A stretch of DNA of 18,893 bases from JBMOUD01 sp049319665 (lineage in GTDB: Bacteria; Pseudomonadota; Gammaproteobacteria; Enterobacterales; Enterobacteriaceae), in NCBI RefSeq assembly GCF_049319665.1, contig NZ_JBMOUD010000029.1, positions 1 to 18,893 on the forward strand, written 5' to 3'. Each line of letters begins with the position of its first letter. The stretch's first letter is position 1. The position numbers and the translations under genes were made by a program. The notes beneath the pieces were generated by a model. The model did no database searches. It saw only the letters and a list, made by a program, of their open reading frames with translations, and was not told where the DNA came from. Shown here one piece after another: positions 13,905 to 18,893 of the stretch.

Positions 13905-15204
13905 AATCAAAGCGCTAACACTGGCCGTCACAATGTTGACCGCCGGTGCTGCCAGCGCCAAACAAAGCATCGACTTTATGTTCCCAGCGCCGGTAGACGG
14001 TAAGCTGACCATGGAAATGACCCGCATCATCAAAGACTACAACCAGTCGCAAAATGATGTGGAAGTACGCGGTATTTTCACCGGCAACTATGACACCACT
14101 AAAGTGAAGGCTGAGGCTGCTGCTAAATCAGGCGAGCCACCGGCACTGGTGATCATGTCTGCTAACTTCACCGCAGACCTGGCTATTAAAAATGAAATCC
14201 TGCCGATGGATGAGCTATTCAAATACGGCGACCAAAAAGCTACACCATTCCTGACTAGCCAGTTCTGGCCAGCGATGCTGCCGAACGCGCAGGTCAACGG
14301 TGTGACTTACGCGATTCCTTTCCAAAACTCGACGCCAATTTTGTACTACAACAAAACGCTCTTCGCGCAGGCGGGTATCGATCATCCTCCAGCGACCTGG
14401 AGCGAATTGCAGGCTGATGCTAAAAAGCTGACGGACTCTGCTAAAGGCCAATGGGGCGTAATGTTCCCATCAACCAACGATGACTACGGCGGCTGGACGT
14501 TGTCTGCATTGGTTCGTGCCAACGGCGGCGAGTACTTCAACTCAATCTATCCAGGCGAAGTCTACTACGACAAACCATCAACCATTGGCGCGCTGCGCTT
14601 CTGGCAGAACCTGGTTTATCGCGACAAAGTCATGCCTGCTGGCGTGCTGAACTCTAAGCAAATTAGCGCGGCGTTTTTCTCCGGCAAGCTGGGAATGGCG
14701 GCACTGAGCACCGGTGCGCTGGGCTTTATGCGTGATAATACCAAAGGCTTTGAGCTTGGTGTGGCGATGATGCCTAAGCAGGTAGAGAATGCGGTAAGCA
14801 TCGGCGGGGCAAGCCTGGTGAGCTTTAAAGGGATTTCTGAGGCGCAAAAGAAAGCGGCTTATAGCTTCTTGCAGTATCTGATTAGCCCGCAAGTGAACGG
14901 GGGCTGGAGCCGCTTCACCGGTTATTTCTCTCCGCTGAAAGCAGTTTACGATACGCCGGAAATGAAGGCTTATTTGCAACAAGACCCGCGTGCCGCCATT
15001 GCGCTTGAGCAATTAAAGTATGCGCATCCGTGGTATGCCACTTATGAAACGGTTGCCGTTCGTCAGGCGATGGAAAACCAGCTCGGTGCGTTAGTTAACG
15101 ATGCTAAGTTAACACCAGAAGCTGCCGCGGCTGCTGCACAGAAACAAGCCGATAGCATTATGAAGCCATACAATGATCAGATGGCGTTAAGCGTTCCGAA
15201 GTAA
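13897..15204 (+). CDS. ugpB: UgpB-like periplasmic binding protein
   Basis: A 435-residue solute-binding protein of the UgpB/MalE cluster. Residues 1-21 are a signal peptide (cut after ASA). Family features include FTGNYDTTKVKAEAAAKSG, PFQNSTPILYYNKTLFAQAG, a mid-protein SSTGALGF-like segment (ALSTGALGFM), GVAMMPKQ, IGGASLVSF and TGYFSPLKAVYDTPE, which match the order in E. coli UgpB. The early segment PAPVDGKL stands where UgpB has SMEGELGK, so the ligand pocket may differ. The ATG at 13897 has GGGAGA ahead and overlaps the ATPase gene by 8 bp; an upstream in-frame extension lacks a signal peptide. Last gene of the operon, unlike E. coli where ugpB is first. Ligand likely glycerol 3-phosphate or, given the GpdQ neighbour, glycerophosphodiesters. 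Confidence 0.87.
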   Translation: MRKIKALTLAVTMLTAGAASAKQSIDFMFPAPVDGKLTMEMTRIIKDYNQSQNDVEVRGIFTGNYDTTKVKAEAAAKSGEPPALVIMSANFTADLAIKNEILPMDELFKYGDQKATPFLTSQFWPAMLPNAQVNGVTYAIPFQNSTPILYYNKTLFAQAGIDHPPATWSELQADAKKLTDSAKGQWGVMFPSTNDDYGGWTLSALVRANGGEYFNSIYPGEVYYDKPSTIGALRFWQNLVYRDKVMPAGVLNSKQISAAFFSGKLGMAALSTGALGFMRDNTKGFELGVAMMPKQVENAVSIGGASLVSFKGISEAQKKAAYSFLQYLISPQVNGGWSRFTGYFSPLKAVYDTPEMKAYLQQDPRAAIALEQLKYAHPWYATYETVAVRQAMENQLGALVNDAKLTPEAAAAAAQKQADSIMKPYNDQMALSVPK

Positions 15205-15239
15205 GTGATTCTAATTAGTGGTTTGTGAATGAGTCGCTA

Positions 15240-15277
15240 AAGCGCCCCGCGTCAGACACGCAAGGGGCGCTTTTTTT
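15240..15277 (+). terminator. Intrinsic terminator of the Ugp-like operon
   Basis: GCGCCCC (15242-15248) pairs with GGGGCGC (15264-15270), with an inner GCGT/ACGC stem and an AA bulge, followed by seven T. It lies 36 bp after the binding-protein stop. Three A before the stem could give some activity on the other strand too, for the HD-domain gene that ends at 15297. Confidence 0.93.
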
Positions 15278-15296
15278 ATTGGATGTGATTTAAACG

Positions 15297-15905
15297 CTAC
15301 AGCAACCAGCCCTTCTGTTGGGCATCCTTAAGATGTCCTAGCAAATGTTCCCACAGTTCTGGGTTCACTTCTTCGATAAACAGATTGCGGCTAATAACCT
15401 GTTCTAGCGTGATGTTGTGTTCAACCCAGCTTTGGCCTTTATTATTCAGGTTCATCACCATCGGCATCATGCGGTCAATCAGCAGTGCAAAACGAGCATC
15501 GGCGGTTTCACCGGCTTCGTATTCGTTCCACAGCGCGAGGAACTGCTGGCTTTGTGGCTCAGGTAACAGGCCAAACAGACGTTTTGCTGCCAGCACTTCT
15601 TTATGCTGTACCGCTTCACGACCCGCCAAATCATAAACCAGCACATCACCCGCATCGATTTCTACAATGTCATGTACCAGCGCCATGCGGATCACATTAT
15701 TGATATCCACATCTTTATCAGCATAAGGAGCCAGGCCCATCGCCGCCACTGCAAAATGCCAGCTGTGCCCAGCGGAGTCTTCCCGACGCTCGTTGTTTAA
15801 CACCTTGTTACGGCGTTGCACATTTTTCAGCTTATCTATTTCCATTAAAAACTGGAAAACCTCAGTCATTGGGCCGAAGTTCAGAGCAGGAGATACTACA
15901 GACAT
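15297..15905 (-). CDS. HD-domain phosphohydrolase, HDDC2/YfbR-like
   Basis: A 202-residue protein with a metal-binding HD domain: H47 (AGHSWH), H78-D79 (LVHDIVEIDAGD, with E82 and D84) and D144 (LLIDRMMP). This order, with the EIDAGD segment, fits the HDDC2/YfbR group, whose characterised members are 5'-deoxynucleotidases acting on dNMPs. The exact substrate here is unknown. I chose the ATG at 15905 because AAGG lies 7 bases ahead; the TTG two codons earlier is too close to that site. Single gene, convergent with the Ugp-like operon and divergent from trhA, with a 312-bp shared upstream region. Confidence 0.85.
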   Translation of the reverse strand: MSVVSPALNFGPMTEVFQFLMEIDKLKNVQRRNKVLNNERREDSAGHSWHFAVAAMGLAPYADKDVDINNVIRMALVHDIVEIDAGDVLVYDLAGREAVQHKEVLAAKRLFGLLPEPQSQQFLALWNEYEAGETADARFALLIDRMMPMVMNLNNKGQSWVEHNITLEQVISRNLFIEEVNPELWEHLLGHLKDAQQKGWLL

Positions 15906-16217
15906 ATACAAACCTTAGTCATTGAGACAGCTAATTCGATACATTCCCGGTATTCCCAGCATATTTCAAGATGCTGGATTGTGATGGCTATATACGATAG
16001 TCGCTTGATGTTAAAAGATCATGTGCAGATAACCTAAATTTCTTTATGACTAATCACTTTCTTTGTGACCGGATATTTTATTCCTGCTCAATACTGCCAT
16101 TAACATCAGTTCATAGAAAATTTAAGCTTACACGTGTACACCGGAATCATTCTCAGTTAACCTTCTGTAGAATTTTCACCCATTGCTTACTTTCTTATAC
16201 CAAAGGAGCGTTATTGC
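15906..16217. promoter_or_regulatory. Divergent intergenic region between the HD-domain gene and trhA
   Basis: These 312 bases hold no supported gene and must contain two divergent promoters. One clear feature is a 7-bp stem-loop CCAGCAT / ATGCTGG at 15956-15977, close to the HD gene. There is an ACACGTGT palindrome near 16131. The region is AT-rich from about 16005 onward. I find no -35/-10 pair good enough to name. Confidence 0.5.
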
Positions 16218-16865
16218 ATGGCTCGAGTTATACCGCACGGATATCCGTGGGCGGAAGAAATTGCCAATACAATAAGCCACGGCGTTGGATTGATTTTTGG
16301 TATTGTCGGATTGGTGCTTTTACTGATTCAGGCAGTGACGAATAACGCCGGGGCGCTGGCGATCACCAGTTACAGCATGTACGGCGGCAGCATGATCCTG
16401 CTGTTCCTGGCCTCAACCTTGTATCACGCTATTCCTTATCAAAAAGCCAAATATTGGCTAAAGAAACTCGACCATTGTGCGATCTATTTGCTCATCGCCG
16501 GGACTTACACGCCATTTTTGCTGGTGGGATTAAATTCGCCATTAGCGAAAGGATTGATGGCGGTTATTTGGGGCATTGCCATTATTGGGGTGTTCTTTAA
16601 GCTGGCTTTTGCCCACCGATTTGAAGCTTTTTCACTGATCTCTTATTTGACGATGGGCTGGTTATCACTGATTGTGATTTATCAGTTAGCGCTGAAACTC
16701 TCCACCGGCGGAATTGTATTGTTAGCAATTGGCGGGGTAATTTACTCTCTCGGGGTTATTTTCTACGCCTCTAAGCGCATCCCCTTTGCCCATGCAATTT
16801 GGCACGGCTTCGTGCTCGGTGGCTGCGCCTGTCATTTTATGGCCATTTATTTTTATGTTCGTTAG
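16218..16865 (+). CDS. trhA: TrhA (YqfA), hemolysin III / PAQR-family membrane protein
   Basis: A 215-residue protein with seven predicted membrane segments, nearly colinear with E. coli YqfA/TrhA (219 aa): WAEEIANTISHGVGLIFGIVG, GGSMILLFLASTLYHAIPYQKA, LDHCAIYLLIAGTYTPFLLVGL and HAIWHGFVLGG. The PAQR metal signature is complete: S66-x3-H70, D85 and H192-x3-H196. E. coli TrhA is linked to control of membrane energetics and unsaturated fatty-acid balance; the hemolysin name is historical. AAGGAG lies 9 bases ahead of the ATG. Convergent with ygfZ, as in E. coli, but about 790 bp apart here. Confidence 0.93.
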   Translation: MARVIPHGYPWAEEIANTISHGVGLIFGIVGLVLLLIQAVTNNAGALAITSYSMYGGSMILLFLASTLYHAIPYQKAKYWLKKLDHCAIYLLIAGTYTPFLLVGLNSPLAKGLMAVIWGIAIIGVFFKLAFAHRFEAFSLISYLTMGWLSLIVIYQLALKLSTGGIVLLAIGGVIYSLGVIFYASKRIPFAHAIWHGFVLGGCACHFMAIYFYVR

Positions 16866-16896
16866 GAATAAGCAATTGTTCGGGCCAGAAGGGGCC

Positions 16897-16916
16897 AAAA
16901 CCTTTGCGAAGGTTTT
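16897..16916. terminator. Hairpin downstream of trhA
   Basis: AAAACCTT-TGCG-AAGGTTTT is a perfect 8-bp stem with a four-base loop, 31 bp after the trhA stop. The T-run is inside the stem and no further T follow, so terminator strength is uncertain. It resembles the hairpin at the ygfZ end of the island. Confidence 0.5.
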
Positions 16917-16928
16917 AGTAAAGCGGCT

Positions 16929-17010
16929 GCTTTAAATCGCTAAATCGCTGCTTTTAAAAGCAGCGTTAAAATTAGCTTTTAAAAGCAGTTGTAAACTTAG
17001 CTTTAAAAGC
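16929..17010 (+). repeat. AT-rich tandem array with palindromic core GCTTTTAAAAGC
   Basis: Exact-period units of 25 bp start at 16950 and 16975, with a partial third at 17000; each begins with GCTTTTAAAAGC or GCTTTAAAAGC. A degenerate 21-bp unit (GCTTTAAATCGCTAAATCGCT) precedes them at 16929. The first full unit is extended to an 18-bp perfect palindrome (16947-16964). The palindromic cores repeat every 25 bp. Confidence 0.8.
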
Positions 17011-17016
17011 GGAACG

Positions 17017-17270
17017 GTGAATTTTTCGGTTTCTCAAATGCGGCGATCAATACAGCTTCGCAGCCGAAACCGACCGAAGGGTTCAAGGCGGAACCCTTCG
17101 GCATCCCGCGCCTTTTCAAACATTTACCACGAGTCCAGCGGAGGCTATGTTTCAGTAGCTTCCGTGATAGCGCAAATGCCAGCCTTTCAGGCTCCCCGCC
17201 TCCGGGTTCAAGCCAACGATAAATCCATTGTCTTTCACCACTCCACCGGTGGCATTTTGAGTGCGCTTGG
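17017..17270 (+). repeat. Left arm of large inverted repeat
   Basis: This arm matches the reverse complement of 17325-17578. The outer 57 bases (17017-17073) agree with 17522-17578 at 53 of 57 positions, and a 13-base inner block (ATTTTGAGTGCGC, 17254-17266) recurs inverted at 17329-17341; the middle is more diverged. The arm contains a perfect 11-bp hairpin CCGAAGGGTTC / GAACCCTTCGG (17074-17101) right after an 8-bp outer pair TCGGTTTC / GAAACCGA. Confidence 0.88.
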
Positions 17271-17316
17271 CGGCTTAAAATCAACGGCAACGGCAGTTTT
17301 TAATCTTTTGAAGTAA
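17017..17316 (+). CDS. Hypothetical small protein, left arm of inverted repeat
   Basis: A 99-residue open frame starting with GTG. It begins NFSVSQMRRSIQLRSRNR and contains AFQAPRLRVQANDKS. The same frame is open in the opposite arm, with shared pieces FSVSQ-RRS-QL-SRNR-KG and F-AP---R-RANDK, so frame rather than just DNA seems kept. There is no clear ribosome site and composition is basic and low in hydrophobic residues. It may be a relic of a phage-derived small ORF of the Ash-like type that litters enterobacterial genomes; I cannot confirm that from sequence. It overlaps the facing ORF by 17 bases at the 3' ends. Confidence 0.25.
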   Translation: MNFSVSQMRRSIQLRSRNRPKGSRRNPSASRAFSNIYHESSGGYVSVASVIAQMPAFQAPRLRVQANDKSIVFHHSTGGILSALGGLKSTATAVFNLLK

Positions 17317-17578
17317 ACAGCCAGTGAGGCGCACTCAAAATTTCATTGACGAGTGGTGGAGAGATAACGTCTTTATCGTTAGCTCGAATCCGAGGAAAGT
17401 ATGGCGGAGCCATGAAATTTGCGCCTGTCGCTGTGGTATCTGCAACATGGCCTCCATTTAGCTGGAGATTGATGTGGGGAAAAGGCGTGGGATCGCGAAG
17501 GGGGGCGCTCCCCCCCTTGGCTCGGTTTCGGCTGTGAAGCTGCATTGATCGCCGTATTTGAGAAACCGAAAAATACAC
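17300..17578 (-). CDS. Hypothetical small protein, right arm of inverted repeat
   Basis: A 92-residue open frame if begun at the GTG that aligns with the start of the left-arm ORF; an upstream in-frame TTG (17605) would add MNGFVKPRT. It begins YFSVSQIRRSMQLHSRNRAK and includes MAPPYFPRIRANDK. Similar in frame to the left-arm ORF but about half its residues differ. A second minus-strand frame (ending at 17379) is also open over part of this arm, so the coding frame is not certain. Expression and function unknown. Confidence 0.25.
   Translation of the reverse strand: MYFSVSQIRRSMQLHSRNRAKGGSAPLRDPTPFPHINLQLNGGHVADTTATGANFMAPPYFPRIRANDKDVISPPLVNEILSAPHWLFTSKD
17325..17578 (-). repeat. Right arm of large inverted repeat
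   Basis: Inverted counterpart of 17017-17270, separated by about 55 bp. At the place where the left arm has its 11-bp hairpin, this arm has AAGGGGGG / CCCCCCTT (17498-17518), an 8-bp perfect stem of unrelated sequence with a 5-base loop. The outer 57 bases are well conserved between arms. Confidence 0.88.
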
Positions 17579-17585
17579 TGTTCTT

Positions 17586-17622
17586 GGTTTTACAAAACCG
17601 TTCAAGCCCGGTCTGGCTTGAA
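17586..17622. repeat. Two adjacent small hairpins
   Basis: GGTTTT-AC-AAAACC (17586-17599; the loop as drawn is too tight, so fewer base pairs form) is followed by TTCAAGCC-CGGTCT-GGCTTGAA (17601-17622), a perfect 8-bp stem. With the hairpin at 17635-17655 they make three stems in 70 bases after the ygfZ stop. Confidence 0.6.
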
Positions 17623-17634
17623 GAAGCTTTGTTT

Positions 17635-17655
17635 AAAGCCTTTCGCAAAGGCTTT
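17635..17655 (-). terminator. Hairpin overlapping the ygfZ stop codon
   Basis: AAAGCCTTT-CGC-AAAGGCTTT is a perfect 9-bp stem whose edge includes part of the ygfZ stop codon (17654-17656). On the minus strand it is followed by AAACAAAG, not a T-run, so it may protect the 3' end or terminate only weakly. Confidence 0.5.
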
Positions 17656-18640
17656 ATTCCAGCAGTGAATACGGCAGTGGTTGGATAGTCAGCTTGCTAC
17701 CTTCCTCTTCGCGCACCCGTAGCACGCTCTGTGCATCCAGATCATTATTGAGAACGGCTTGTACCCACAGAACGCCTTCTGTCAGTTGGACTGCGGCTAA
17801 GACGGTGCCGGTGCGACGCCAGTTTTCGCCGAGCTGTAAATCCAGACTGTCGCCAGCAGCGGGGACTTGATTGGCGTTGCCAGCCAGCCAGTAAAGCGCG
17901 CGTTTGTTGGCACCACGATACTTGGCACGGGCAACCATCTCTTGTCCGGCGTAGCAACCTTTGGTAAAGCTAATACCGTCCAGCGCCTGAATGTTGGTGG
18001 CTTGCGGGATGAACTGCACGCTGTTGATGGTATCAATCACCGGGAAACCAGCTTCGATATCCAAGGCTAACCACTGTTGGCTGTCGTTAAGCTGCGCCTT
18101 ATCCCCCAACTCTTCGGTAATTTGAGCCGCTTTTTCCGGGCTGGTGATCACCAGATAGCGTTCGGCAGGCAATGCGAAATAGAGCAGGGTGCTTTCATCT
18201 TGCTGCACTACTTGTTTCTCGGCGTTTGGCAGGTCGGTAAACAAGCCGCTAAGCGCTGAACTTGCCTCGGCACCGGCCACACCTAGCAGCACCACATCAT
18301 CATCTGGCGTGAAGGTGATTTTAGAAAACACCGCATATTTTTTTATCTCAGCCAACTGCGCATCACGCAGATTGCGTCGCTCAATAAACGCCATACCGTC
18401 GCCGCGAGTAAACAGACGCAAGTTACTCCACATCTTGCCTTTGGCATCGCAATGCGCGCACAGAATATGTTGATCGGCTGACATCGCATCGATATCGGTG
18501 GTGACCTGACCTTGCAGATATTTCACCGTATCCGCGCCAGTCACACTAACCAGCGCCCAATCCTCAAGAGAGATTAAGGTCAACGGCAAATTAGCAGAAG
18601 CAGAAGGTTGTGTAGATGGAAAAGGGAATTTGTAAGCCAT
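17654..18640 (-). CDS. ygfZ: YgfZ, folate-binding protein for Fe-S cluster enzyme maintenance
   Basis: A 328-residue protein almost colinear with E. coli YgfZ (326 aa): DWALVSVTGADTVKYLQGQVT, AHCDAKGKMWSNLRLF, KKYAVFSKITF, EAGFPVID, FIPQATNIQAL, ENWRRTGTVLAAV and PLPYSLLE. The functional motif KGCYAGQE (residues 227-234, with Cys229) is intact. It has the GcvT-like folate-binding fold and helps assemble or repair certain Fe-S enzymes such as MiaB in a folate-dependent way. Start ATG at 18640 follows AGGA at good spacing. In E. coli it is divergent from sdhE and convergent with trhA; the convergence is kept here. Confidence 0.95.
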   Translation of the reverse strand: MAYKFPFPSTQPSASANLPLTLISLEDWALVSVTGADTVKYLQGQVTTDIDAMSADQHILCAHCDAKGKMWSNLRLFTRGDGMAFIERRNLRDAQLAEIKKYAVFSKITFTPDDDVVLLGVAGAEASSALSGLFTDLPNAEKQVVQQDESTLLYFALPAERYLVITSPEKAAQITEELGDKAQLNDSQQWLALDIEAGFPVIDTINSVQFIPQATNIQALDGISFTKGCYAGQEMVARAKYRGANKRALYWLAGNANQVPAAGDSLDLQLGENWRRTGTVLAAVQLTEGVLWVQAVLNNDLDAQSVLRVREEEGSKLTIQPLPYSLLE

Positions 18641-18893
18641 GTGACGTCCTGAACAGAAGATACGTGAGCTGATAAACCATGGTAAAAGAGCTTACCCACT
18701 TTTAAAACACTTATTAACGATGTTTTAGGAAGTCTACTTACCAAACAATCCACCACTGGCAAATTATTAGCCCTCTCTGTTCCCTGTTCCCTTGACCTTT
18801 AATCCCTTGTTCTTCAATCCTTTGACCTACATCCTTTGACCTACATCCTTTGACCTACATCCTTTGACCTACATCCTTTGACCTACATCCTTT
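18641..18893. other. Region upstream of ygfZ
   Basis: No gene seen. It should carry the ygfZ promoter on the minus strand, though no strong hexamer pair stands out. It contains an 11-base-loop hairpin TAAAACA / TGTTTTA (18703-18727) and, at the edge, the 14-bp tandem repeat. By analogy with E. coli the next gene outward would be sdhE. Confidence 0.5.
18789..18893 (+). repeat. 14-bp tandem repeat (VNTR-like), cut by window end
   Basis: Five perfect copies of CCTTTGACCTACAT run from 18819 to 18888, and a sixth begins (CCTTT) at the last base of the window. Two degenerate 15-bp relatives precede them (CCCTTGACCTTTAAT at 18789, CCCTTGTTCTTCAAT at 18804). Perfect identity of the later copies points to recent expansion by slippage. 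Total copy number is unknown because the window ends inside it. Confidence 0.95.

Larger units (their letters stand above)
16866..17653. other. Structured repeat island between trhA and ygfZ
   Basis: About 790 bases without a conventional gene, between two genes adjacent and convergent in E. coli. It is bounded by related hairpins (16897-16916 and 17635-17655, both built on CCTTTGCGAA). Inside lie an AT-rich 25-bp tandem array (16929-17010), a large inverted repeat with a small ORF in each arm (17017-17578), and two small hairpins (17586-17622). The layout suggests an inserted, phage- or MITE-like element rather than decayed core genes. Confidence 0.65.

Noticed and set aside
16046..16345. 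99-codon open frame overlapping the trhA start
   Set aside because: Runs through the promoter region and into trhA in another frame; no recognisable protein.
16947..17010. CRISPR or plasmid-type replication iterons
   Set aside because: Units are AT-rich, contiguous and few; no cas or rep gene is near.
17379..17648. 89-codon minus-strand frame starting near the ygfZ end
   Set aside because: It competes with the frame at 17300-17578, which is the one shared with the left arm; not listed as a gene, though it remains possible.
18819..18893. CRISPR array
   Set aside because: Units of 14 bp follow each other directly with no spacers.

Overview
The window reads as chromosomal DNA of an Enterobacterales bacterium. 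Proteins closely resembling E. coli YgfZ, TrhA (YqfA), AlsE and AlsK, gene spacing and base composition all fit, and the many small palindromic intergenic repeats recall Yersinia, Serratia and their relatives. The genus cannot be fixed from the sequence alone.

Left part (1-653) has no gene. It holds degenerate dispersed repeats, a YPAL/ERIC-like palindromic element, a cluster of operator-like half-sites with a perfect 14-bp inverted repeat, and a TTGACA box beside a 12-bp palindrome. From 654 to 8838 runs one long same-strand unit: a DeoR-family regulator, a periplasmic sugar-binding protein, a two-domain ABC ATPase, two different CUT2 permeases, an AlsE-like hexulose-6-phosphate 3-epimerase, an AlsK-like ROK kinase and a PfkB/ribokinase-family protein. 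It looks like an uptake and breakdown pathway for a rare hexose of the D-allose / D-allulose kind: import, phosphorylation, then 3-epimerisation to fructose 6-phosphate. No aldose-ketose isomerase is present. The PfkB protein has an altered anion hole, and a 22-bp triple repeat separates the transport genes from the enzyme genes.

Middle part: a 405-bp gap full of hairpins (8839-9243) shares a 49-bp direct repeat with the left edge, so similar repeats bracket the sugar cluster. An orphan SDR dehydrogenase follows (9244-9999). Next is a five-gene operon (10196-15204): a Ugp-like CUT1 importer (two permeases, ATPase, binding protein) enclosing a GpdQ-type glycerophosphodiesterase. A near-consensus Pho box sits in front of it at the spacing typical of PhoB promoters. 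The inferred role is scavenging of glycerophosphodiesters under phosphate starvation. A strong intrinsic terminator closes it.

Right part: an HD-domain nucleotidase-like gene (minus strand), trhA (plus) and ygfZ (minus). The convergent trhA/ygfZ pair, adjacent in E. coli, is here separated by about 790 bp. That gap contains an AT-rich 25-bp tandem repeat and a large inverted repeat whose two arms carry homologous small ORFs facing each other. A 14-bp tandem repeat (VNTR-like) upstream of ygfZ runs off the end of the window.
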